From positions 1-17,980 of the forward strand of contig CAJUKY010000027.1 of the NCBI GenBank assembly GCA_910587055.1: a stretch of 17,980 nucleotides of DNA, read 5' to 3'. This document shows positions 1 to 6,961 of the stretch, in pieces; position 1 is the stretch's first letter, and each line of letters starts with the position of its first letter. Origin of the DNA: Candidatus Gastranaerophilales bacterium (GTDB taxonomy: Bacteria > Cyanobacteriota > Vampirovibrionia > Gastranaerophilales > Gastranaerophilaceae). Under the pieces are notes generated by a model. The model was not told the DNA's origin. It ran no database searches and saw only the letters and a program-made list of their open reading frames with translations. Made by a program: the position numbers and the translations under genes.

Positions 1-8
1 TTTCAGTT

Positions 9-2555
9 TTGAGTCAAACAAATTTATTTGATCATGGAAAAATTGTACCTATAAACATAAGAGATGAAATGAAAAGGTCGTATATCGACTATGCAATGAG
101 TGTTATTGTCGGCCGCGCCCTTCCTGATGTAAGAGACGGTTTGAAGCCTGTTCACAGACGTATTTTGTTTGCCATGAACGAGCTTGGAATGGCACCTGAT
201 AAACCGTTTAAAAAATGCGCAAGAATTGTCGGTGAAGTTCTCGGTAAATATCACCCGCATGGTGATACGGCCGTATACGAAGCTTTAGTTCGTATGGCTC
301 AAGACTTTTCAACCAGATACTTAACTGTAGATGGTCATGGAAACTTCGGTTCTGTTGACGGTGACGGTGCGGCGGCGATGAGGTATACGGAAGCAAGAAT
401 GCACAAAATCACTACCTCAATGCTGGCAGATATTGACTGTGAAACGGTTGAATTCACCCCGAACTTTGACGGTTCACTTGTTGAACCTGCTGTACTCCCC
501 GTAAGACTTCCCATGCTTTTATTAAACGGGGTTTCAGGTATTGCAGTAGGTATGGCAACAAATATCCCTCCTCACAATTTAAATGAAATTGTAGATGGTA
601 CCATTGCCTTGATTGACAACCCCGACATCACAATTGACGGACTTATGGAATATATCAAAGGGCCTGATTTCCCCACAGCCGCTACAATTATCGGTACATC
701 CGAAATTAAAAAAGCCTATGAAACGGGCCGCGGTTCAATAAAAATGTCTGCCGTATCCACAATTGAAGAAATTCAAGGCGGTGCAGGCCGTCAATCAAGA
801 ACAGCAATTGTTGTAACCGAAATTCCTTATCAGGTAAATAAGGCCGCCTTGATTGAAAAAATAGCGGAACTTGTAAAAGACGGTAAAATTACAGGCATCT
901 CTGATTTAAGAGATGAATCAGACAGAGATGGCATGCGCATTGTTATAGAATTAAAACGTGATGCTAAACCCGATGTTGTAAGAAATAATCTGTATAAACA
1001 AACCGCTTTATTGAGTTCATTCGGCGTTAACATGGTAGCCCTTGTGGGCCAGCAGCCAAGGCTTTTAAATCTTTATGAAGTATTGAATGAATTTGTGGAA
1101 CACAGGGTTGAAGTTATCACAAGAAGAACTCTTTACTTCTTAAAGAAGGCAAAAGCAAGAGCGCACATTTTAGAAGGTTTGATGATTGCTCTAAATGCGC
1201 TTGATGAAGTTATTGAATTAATTAAAAAATCTAAAAATACCGAAGAAGCGAGAGAAGGGCTTATTAACCGCTTCGGGCTTGATATTGATCAGGCTAATGC
1301 AATCCTGGAGATGCAGTTAAGAAGGTTAACAGGCTTAGAGCAGGATAAAATCAGAGCTGAATATGATGAATTGATGAAGAAAATTGCTGAATATGAAGCA
1401 ATTCTGGCTGACAGACAAAAAATTCTAAATCTGATTAAAGAAGAGCTTCTTGAAGATAAAGAAAAATACGGCGATGACAGAAAAACCCAAATTCTGCCCG
1501 AGCAGGGGGAATTAAATATTGAAGATTTAACCCCAAATACTGCAATGGCTGTATTTATCACAAGACAGGGCTATATTAAGAGAATTTCTCTTGATACCTT
1601 TGAAAGACAGAATCGTGCAACCCGCGGTAAAGGCGGCATGAAGACAAAAGAGGATGATGATGTTGATCATTTCTTTACCGCCATGATGCATGATAAAGTA
1701 TTATTTTTCTCATCCAAGGGTGTTGTATACAGCTTAAATGTTTACGATTTCCCCGAAGGCTCAAGGCAATCTAAAGGGCTTCCGATTATAAATGTTCTGC
1801 CGATTGAACAGAATGAAGCGATTACTGCTGTTGTGCCCGTTAAAACTTTTGATGCAAACACTAATTTGATAATGTTAACTAAATCAGGCTATATCAAACG
1901 CATCAGCCTTGATAATTTTGCAAGTATCAGAAGAAACGGTATTATTGCAATCGGATTGGAAGAAAATGATACATTAAACTGGGTAAAACTTGCTCAGGAT
2001 AATGATGAAATTATTATAGGCACAAGCTGCGGTATGGCAATCAGGTTTGCAATTTCTGATTTAAGACCTTTAGGACGCTCAGCCCGCGGTGTAAATTCCA
2101 TGAAATTAAGAACGGGCGATACGATTGTGGGCTGTGATGTTGTGCCGAGAGATTATGATGCTGATTTACTTGTTATGACAAGCGACGGTTTTGGAAAACG
2201 TTCTAAACTTTCTGAATTCAGACCTCAAAACAGAGGCGGCCTCGGGTTGATTGCAACTAAATTCAAAACATCTTCTTCAAGACTTGTGGCCTTAACTATT
2301 GTTGAAGAAAAAGATGAAATTATGGTTGTAAGTGCAAACGGTGTTGTAACGCGTGTAAGCGCTTCATCAATTTCAAGACAGGGCAGACCCGCTACAGGTG
2401 TTAAGGTTCAAAACTTAAGCGAAAACGATTATGTTGTTTCTGTGAATAAAATCGTAGAACCTGATGAGGATGAGGATGTTAAAAAAGCTGCTCTGGAAAC
2501 CGAAGCAAACGAGCAGGATAACATATCTCAAGGCAACCTTAATTTTGAAGAATAA
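9..2555 (+). CDS. gyrA: DNA gyrase subunit A
   Basis: Catalytic subunit of type II topoisomerase; with GyrB it introduces negative supercoils into DNA in the cytoplasm. The 848-residue reading matches the family length. The N-terminal breakage-reunion domain contains the VGRALPDVRDGLKPVHRR block (about residues 33-51), the HPHGDTAVYE quinolone-pocket segment (82-91) and RYTEAR with the active-site Tyr at 126. A coiled-coil stretch lies near 370-480 and a six-bladed C-terminal beta-pinwheel follows. The usual GyrA box (QRRGGKG type) is replaced by QNRATRGKGG at 534-543, a form I recall from cyanobacterial GyrA. The protein ends in an acidic tail rich in Asp/Glu (about 816-848). The start is a TTG at base 9, but the frame is open to the window edge, so the true start may lie just upstream and no ribosome-binding site can be judged. 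The positions equivalent to E. coli Ser83 and Asp87 are Thr87 and Glu91. ParC is a less likely alternative. Confidence 0.96.
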   Translation: MSQTNLFDHGKIVPINIRDEMKRSYIDYAMSVIVGRALPDVRDGLKPVHRRILFAMNELGMAPDKPFKKCARIVGEVLGKYHPHGDTAVYEALVRMAQDFSTRYLTVDGHGNFGSVDGDGAAAMRYTEARMHKITTSMLADIDCETVEFTPNFDGSLVEPAVLPVRLPMLLLNGVSGIAVGMATNIPPHNLNEIVDGTIALIDNPDITIDGLMEYIKGPDFPTAATIIGTSEIKKAYETGRGSIKMSAVSTIEEIQGGAGRQSRTAIVVTEIPYQVNKAALIEKIAELVKDGKITGISDLRDESDRDGMRIVIELKRDAKPDVVRNNLYKQTALLSSFGVNMVALVGQQPRLLNLYEVLNEFVEHRVEVITRRTLYFLKKAKARAHILEGLMIALNALDEVIELIKKSKNTEEAREGLINRFGLDIDQANAILEMQLRRLTGLEQDKIRAEYDELMKKIAEYEAILADRQKILNLIKEELLEDKEKYGDDRKTQILPEQGELNIEDLTPNTAMAVFITRQGYIKRISLDTFERQNRATRGKGGMKTKEDDDVDHFFTAMMHDKVLFFSSKGVVYSLNVYDFPEGSRQSKGLPIINVLPIEQNEAITAVVPVKTFDANTNLIMLTKSGYIKRISLDNFASIRRNGIIAIGLEENDTLNWVKLAQDNDEIIIGTSCGMAIRFAISDLRPLGRSARGVNSMKLRTGDTIVGCDVVPRDYDADLLVMTSDGFGKRSKLSEFRPQNRGGLGLIATKFKTSSSRLVALTIVEEKDEIMVVSANGVVTRVSASSISRQGRPATGVKVQNLSENDYVVSVNKIVEPDEDEDVKKAALETEANEQDNISQGNLNFEE

Positions 2556-2585
2556 AGTTATGTAACTTTATTTTAACATGTCTTA

Positions 2586-2630
2586 AAAATTGCCTCTAAT
2601 AAAACAGAGGCAATTTTATATTTTAATTTT
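2586..2630 (+). terminator. Intrinsic terminator of gyrA
   Basis: A perfect 12-bp stem (2586-2597 with 2606-2617, core TTGCCTCT/AGAGGCAA) with an 8-base loop is followed by a T-rich tail. It starts 30 bases after the gyrA stop codon, the classical layout of a rho-independent terminator. Confidence 0.88.
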
Positions 2631-2683
2631 TAATAAATTGACAAAGCACAAAAACGCAAAATATTTTATTGAAGCGAGCCTGC

Positions 2684-2727
2684 AATCTTTAAAACATCGC
2701 AATGGTTCTTGTGATGTTTTAAAGATT
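2684..2727. repeat. Long inverted repeat, possible bamA terminator
   Basis: A 15-bp perfect stem (2684-2698 with 2713-2727, AATCTTTAAAACATC and its complement) can extend inward by 4 more pairs, one of them G-T on the + strand. It sits 18 bases beyond the bamA stop and between the two convergent genes gyrA and bamA. No long T-run follows directly on either strand, so it is an atypical terminator. It may instead protect the 3' end of the bamA transcript. Confidence 0.5.
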
Positions 2728-2745
2728 AATTCATTAATTTTTACC

Positions 2746-4701
2746 TTACAGATAATCACCCATACCGAATGTGAAGAAGCCGCCGCTTCCTGAGCCCTTT
2801 GTATTTGTTAAAGGAATACCGTAATCTAAATTAATCGGGCCTAAGCCGGGTACAAATATTCTTAAACCTACACCGGCCGTGATGCCGTATCCCGGTCTGT
2901 CATATAATCTGTCTGTAAGAGTCGAACTAAATACTTTACCGCCGTCAACAAATCCTGCAATTCTGATGTTGTTCAGGAAAGAATTTGAAGTTATGCGATC
3001 CAAAAACGGTATCGGGAATCTGAATTCTGCGCTGCCCATCATAAAGCCGTTGCCTGAGCCTGCTTCTGCTATATTAAATCCTCTGAGTGAATACGGCCCG
3101 CCGAGTGTGTATGCTGCAAATTCCGGCAAATCTCCGTTTATTTTTCCGCCGCCGCGTGCAGTTAAAACCAAAGACGATTTTCTTCCGGCAGGGATGAATT
3201 TTTTCAAAACACCGTTTAATTTGCCGTAGCTGTCAGCATCGGAGAAACTGAATGCTTCTTCAAGGCTTACTTTAGCCAAAACACCATGCCTTGTATTTAT
3301 AACACTGTCTCTTGTATCGTAAACAAGTGATGGCATAATTTTTGTGTAGAACCCGCCTTCAAGCTGTTTTTCTCTTTCTGAAAGAGGCACACCGCGCTGA
3401 TTATAAAGGTTTGAAATTTTTCCCCAGTCGCCTTCTTTTAAATGCACATTTTCAACGCCTATACCAAAGTTTCCGGATAGATTTTTGGCATTTTTGAATG
3501 CTCTTGATATTGTAATATCTCCGCCGTATCTTTCTTCAATTGCAAGCGGCACCTGATAGCTTCCGAAGTTTCTTGCAAAAGCTCTGAAGCCTAAAGATTG
3601 ATTTTCTGATTTAAAATGCGGTTCAAGGAAAGACAATTCAGCCTGAAGATTTGCACGTCTTAAAACACTTGAATCATGCATTAATATGCCGGTTCCCGCC
3701 ATTACATTTAAATTAAGTTTTTGTCCGAGACCCCTGAAATTATTTTCGCCGAAGCCTACAGAACCGAAAAATCCTGAGCTTGAGTCAATACCGACACCGA
3801 GAGATATTCTTCCGGTTCTCTGTTCATCCAGTTGAACAATGATATCGTAGAGTCCGGTTTCTTCATCAAGTTTTATCTCTCTTTGAACGTCTTTGAAGGC
3901 CTGTGTGCCCATAAGGCGCATAATATCTGCTCTCATGAGATTTTCATTGTATACTTCCCCCGGAGCCTGCAGAATATTTCTTTTAACAATAAAATCTTTT
4001 GTTTTATTGTTTCCTTCAACCTTAATGTCGCCTATTACGCCTTCATTAATTTTTATGGTTATTATATTATCGGGGTCATCTTGAATATTTGTTACTTTTG
4101 CTAAAATATACCCTTTTCCCGCATAAAGTTCTTGAATGCTTTCAATTGCCGCATTTATTGCAAGAATATTCTGCGGTTTTCCTTCTAAGTCTTTAAGTAT
4201 TTCCATTATTTCATATGTACTTAAAGATTCATTTCCTGTGATAAAAAATCCTTCAATGGGCGGGTTTTCTTCAACGATAATTCTTAATTTAACATTTCCG
4301 CTGTCAAGTTTGATAGGCAGCGCCCTTATATTTTGTGTAAAATATCCTGATTTATAAAGTTTATTCAAATCATTCGCAACATTTTTTCTGTTAAAAGGGT
4401 ATCCTTCTTTTGAACTTAGCTGACTTTTTATAAAGCTTGTTTCAATCAGATTATTTCCATATACTTCAATGTCTTTTATATGGACTGCATCGGAATCTCC
4501 CGTATATTCTTCTTCTGGTGAATATACAGCCGGAGTTTCAGTGTTTTCAGCATTTTCATTATTGTTTTTTACTTCTTCCACATGCTCTTTTGTTTTTCTT
4601 TTGAAAGGATTTTTAAATTCAAAAGCGCAAGCGGTGCTCTCATTAAATAATAAGATACACGCAAGTATAGATATTAAGGAAGTTTTATATAAATTTCTCA
4701 T
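2746..4701 (-). CDS. bamA: Outer membrane protein assembly factor BamA (Omp85)
   Basis: Essential Omp85-family protein that folds and inserts beta-barrel proteins into the outer membrane. The 651-residue protein begins with a signal peptide (hydrophobic to about residue 20, likely cleavage after ...STACA at 26). A low-complexity linker rich in Lys, Glu and Asn follows (30-70). Three POTRA domains then lie at roughly 74-146, 147-222 and 223-295; three is the number in cyanobacterial Omp85, against five in proteobacteria. A 16-strand barrel follows from about 296. The diagnostic loop-6 motif reads SLRGF (538-542, family form VRGF/IRGY). The chain ends ...GMGDYL, so the last residue is Leu rather than the usual aromatic, with Tyr just before it. 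A TamA-like relative is less likely given the length and POTRA count. The Shine-Dalgarno signal is weak. The gene stands alone with its own promoter. Confidence 0.93.
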   Translation of the reverse strand: MRNLYKTSLISILACILLFNESTACAFEFKNPFKRKTKEHVEEVKNNNENAENTETPAVYSPEEEYTGDSDAVHIKDIEVYGNNLIETSFIKSQLSSKEGYPFNRKNVANDLNKLYKSGYFTQNIRALPIKLDSGNVKLRIIVEENPPIEGFFITGNESLSTYEIMEILKDLEGKPQNILAINAAIESIQELYAGKGYILAKVTNIQDDPDNIITIKINEGVIGDIKVEGNNKTKDFIVKRNILQAPGEVYNENLMRADIMRLMGTQAFKDVQREIKLDEETGLYDIIVQLDEQRTGRISLGVGIDSSSGFFGSVGFGENNFRGLGQKLNLNVMAGTGILMHDSSVLRRANLQAELSFLEPHFKSENQSLGFRAFARNFGSYQVPLAIEERYGGDITISRAFKNAKNLSGNFGIGVENVHLKEGDWGKISNLYNQRGVPLSEREKQLEGGFYTKIMPSLVYDTRDSVINTRHGVLAKVSLEEAFSFSDADSYGKLNGVLKKFIPAGRKSSLVLTARGGGKINGDLPEFAAYTLGGPYSLRGFNIAEAGSGNGFMMGSAEFRFPIPFLDRITSNSFLNNIRIAGFVDGGKVFSSTLTDRLYDRPGYGITAGVGLRIFVPGLGPINLDYGIPLTNTKGSGSGGFFTFGMGDYL

Positions 4702-4731
4702 TAAATTCCATTTAATCTCTTGTTAATATAA

Positions 4732-4760
4732 ATTATACCTTCAAAATGCAAACTGTACAA
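4732..4760 (-). promoter_or_regulatory. Predicted sigma-70-type promoter of bamA
   Basis: Read on the minus strand, TTGTAC (4755-4760) and a perfect TATAAT (4732-4737) are separated by exactly 17 bases. Transcription would start near 4725, giving a leader of about 24 bases before the bamA ATG. The -35 match is only 3 of 6; the -10 box carries the call. Confidence 0.5.
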
Positions 4761-4845
4761 ATAAAAGCAAAAATGTTACAAATTTATACTACTTTAAAAT
4801 GAGAATTTGTGATTTAATATTAATATATAAAGTTTGCTTGGAGTT

Positions 4846-5553
4846 ATGGTTTTGGATTTAGCCAATAATCACAGAAAACTTATAGAGGAGACAATAAGAA
4901 GCAACAGCAGGTATTACGGTAATGAAGACCTGCTTGAAGCCTTTTGTTCCGATGTTTATAAGAAATCATATATTCTGCTTGATTCTGTTTCAAATGTGGA
5001 TAATCTTAAAACTTATCTTGAAAAGGTTGCTGATACTTCTATTTCAAATATTTTAAGGCAAAACGGAAGAGATGATACGCCAAAACAAAAACCTGATAAA
5101 GATGAAATCAGAATGGATCTTCTTGATGATGCCAATATTAAAGAGAAAATAATACAGGAAACAAATATTACAAGAACTGATTTAGAGCGTGCAAGACTTA
5201 TTCAAAATAATAATCCTGCCCGCCCTGCTCCGTTAAAAGAAGAAAAAATCATATCTCTGAAAGCTGATACACAGGGAATTTTAGACTTAAATAGCGATAT
5301 TTTTGCAGATATTGAAGACCCCAAACTGGCCTTTCCGGAAGCGGAAATAAAAGAGGGTGTTATAAAGCGTATTTTGGGAATTGTTTATGAATTACATGTA
5401 AAATTTCCTGATAAAAATTATTTTGAAATTTTTTATTCCCGCCATGCCCGTCTTAAAAAACAGGCTAATATTGCAAACGAATTAAAAATCACTCAGGGCG
5501 AATTAAGCAAGAGGTATTTTGAACTTATAAAACTTATTAAAGAACAGCTGTAA
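4846..5553 (+). CDS. Divergent sigma-70-like protein
   Basis: Not a recognised named family, but the two ends resemble an ECF-type sigma factor. Residues about 10-75 (NEDLLEAFCSDVYKKSYILL then a YLEKVADTSISNILRQNGR-like helix) match the spacing of region 2, where DAEDLVQE.. and ..WLYRIARNLALDYLRR normally sit. Residues about 190-235 resemble region 4, including a helix-turn-helix reading ANIANELKITQGELSKRY. The roughly 100-residue acidic linker between them is longer than in typical ECF factors. The likely role is promoter recognition by RNA polymerase or a derived DNA-binding function; this is inference. The start chosen is the ATG at 4846 (235 residues), with GGAG at 4840-4843 only 2 bases away. 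A TTG at 4852 would have the better spacing of 8, and a TTG at 4834 extends the frame. No anti-sigma gene is adjacent; the neighbour downstream converges. Confidence 0.6.
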   Translation: MVLDLANNHRKLIEETIRSNSRYYGNEDLLEAFCSDVYKKSYILLDSVSNVDNLKTYLEKVADTSISNILRQNGRDDTPKQKPDKDEIRMDLLDDANIKEKIIQETNITRTDLERARLIQNNNPARPAPLKEEKIISLKADTQGILDLNSDIFADIEDPKLAFPEAEIKEGVIKRILGIVYELHVKFPDKNYFEIFYSRHARLKKQANIANELKITQGELSKRYFELIKLIKEQL

Positions 5554-5579
5554 AATTCTTTTCATAGTTTAAAGCGCGG

Positions 5580-6170
5580 CTAAATTCTCATATTTCCCGA
5601 ATAACTTTTAAAAGCGGGAAATGAATAGGTTTTTGTAAAAAACGGCTGGGTTCTTCCGCTGTAGTTATCTTGCAGGGTTAGTTTTTGCTCGGGTGTTTTT
5701 TCGTCTGATTTTTTCTTCATATAAGCCGCAAAAGCATTTCTTACGATAGGGGTTAAGATGCAGGTTGAAATTATCCCACCGAGAATGGCTGCACCTGTTT
5801 TAAGGTTTCTGCCCATTTTGGCATACTGTTCAGGGTGTTTTGCATATTCTAAAATATTTCCCGTTTCATCTTTCAAATTAATAAAAGGCTTTCCGCTTTT
5901 GCCGGGACGTGTTAATTTTTCAGCACCTTTCATTAACCGGGTTGTAACAAGGGCATACATTCCTATATTTGCAGTGCCATCCATAATCTCCTGCGGTACG
6001 AGGAATTTTTTATCTTCTTTTGTTAATTCTTTATTATTTAAAAGACCAACGGTTTGTGCGGCGGAGGCTAAAACCCAGCCGAGTGCTGCCGTTACAAATA
6101 AAAAACTTGCATTATTGTCTTTATCAAACCAGCTTACGAATTGGTTTTTAACCTTATCTAAGCATCCCAT
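5580..6170 (-). CDS. Unrecognised membrane protein, second of a coupled pair
   Basis: I do not recognise this 196-residue protein. It shows two clear hydrophobic spans, about 21-44 (SFLFVTAALGWVLASAAQTV) and about 125-150 (GAAILGGIISTCILTPIVRN). A basic, moderately hydrophobic middle lies between them (a possible weaker span near 64-80) and a polar, aromatic C-terminus of about 45 residues follows. The plan resembles its upstream neighbour: two hydrophobic blocks, the second starting with a T-G-A motif and ending in a run of lysines, so the two could be distant paralogues. Its ATG overlaps the end of the neighbour by 13 bases and has a strong GGAGGT site, so the pair is almost certainly one transcript with translational coupling. 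It could be a lineage-specific inner-membrane protein; no enzymatic motif is visible. Confidence 0.78.
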   Translation of the reverse strand: MGCLDKVKNQFVSWFDKDNNASFLFVTAALGWVLASAAQTVGLLNNKELTKEDKKFLVPQEIMDGTANIGMYALVTTRLMKGAEKLTRPGKSGKPFINLKDETGNILEYAKHPEQYAKMGRNLKTGAAILGGIISTCILTPIVRNAFAAYMKKKSDEKTPEQKLTLQDNYSGRTQPFFTKTYSFPAFKSYSGNMRI

Positions 6171-6790
6171 TTGAGCACCTCCGTATTCACCTGTGACATT
6201 GGAGGCAGTTCGCCCGTTTTGATTTTATTTGAAATTTCTTGTATTTTTGCTTTGTAATCGGCACTGAAATTTGGTTTAGGCATTTGATGCCCGGTACTGC
6301 TGTTTTTTAACTTACCTTTTTTCTTTGCACGTTCTGTAAACATGTGTGTTAATTTATCGGTTAAGGGTACATCAATAAGGAAGTTTGTAAACATCATGAT
6401 ACCGAGACCCATAAGCGTACCGATAACAGCACCCGTGTGCCCTTTGTCTTTTGTCATAAATTGAGGAAGTTTTTTAACTATGCCTTCATTGCTCAAAAGC
6501 GCATCAGTACCCAGAATGCAAGCTTCCCTTATAATAACACCCGTTAACGTGCAGGCAATTGCCTTTGCGGCACTTCTTATTGCGGAAGTTTCTTTTGTTT
6601 CATCATCTATCCAGGGATTCATTTTATCCATAACAGGATGAAGTGTAAGAGCCGCTATACCGAATGCAAGCCTTTGTCCCGGGGACTGTAGTGAGCCGAG
6701 CTTATCGAGAGCTTTTGAAGCCTTCGGTCCGATATTAAGCCCTTTAAAATTAGGGCTTCTATATAAAGTATTGTTGTTAATTGATAGCAT
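6158..6790 (-). CDS. Unrecognised membrane protein with N-terminal NFKG motif
   Basis: This 210-residue protein is unrecognised. The first 20 residues are polar and contain SPNFKG (12-17). A short F-x-G motif of this kind near the N-terminus recurs, as far as I recall, in many unrelated Gastranaerophilales proteins and may be a sorting or processing signal; that is inference. Hydrophobic segments follow at about 41-52 (LAFGIAALTLHP), 74-95 (AAKAIACTLTGVIIREACIL) and 119-141 (GAVIGTLMGLGIMMFTNFLI). A Lys-rich patch (AKKKGKLK) and a polar C-terminal helix rich in Lys and Glu come next. No cleavable signal peptide is evident. The gene heads the two-gene unit with the 196-residue protein. ATG at 6790 is chosen because an N-terminal start is needed to include the motif; no strong ribosome-binding site precedes it. 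Confidence 0.78.
   Translation of the reverse strand: MLSINNNTLYRSPNFKGLNIGPKASKALDKLGSLQSPGQRLAFGIAALTLHPVMDKMNPWIDDETKETSAIRSAAKAIACTLTGVIIREACILGTDALLSNEGIVKKLPQFMTKDKGHTGAVIGTLMGLGIMMFTNFLIDVPLTDKLTHMFTERAKKKGKLKNSSTGHQMPKPNFSADYKAKIQEISNKIKTGELPPMSQVNTEVLKWDA
6177..6182 (-). promoter_or_regulatory. Strong ribosome-binding site inside upstream gene
   Basis: GGAGGT on the minus strand lies 6 bases before the ATG at 6170 and inside the last codons of the 210-residue gene. It is the best Shine-Dalgarno sequence in the window. It fixes the start of the 196-residue protein and supports coupled translation. Confidence 0.8.
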
Positions 6791-6961
6791 AGTTAATTAA
6801 ACTAATTTTCCACAAGTCATATAACGCATGTGAATACTAAAAATTGCGTTTTATCGGCTTACCATTAACAAAATTTAATATTATAAATGTAGTATTTAAT
6901 AACAAAAAATGTCCATGGTACAATTATTATAACACAGAGATTTTATTTTGAAAGTATTTTT

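Noticed and set aside
2590..2793. A 67-residue TTG-started frame after gyrA on the + strand.
   Set aside because: It begins inside the gyrA terminator stem and runs through the second hairpin into the 3' end of bamA. No ribosome-binding site, and composition unlike the neighbouring genes.
6925..6933. TATTATAAC as a -10 box for leuA.
   Set aside because: No -35-like hexamer at 16-18 bases upstream; in such AT-rich DNA the match alone is not informative.
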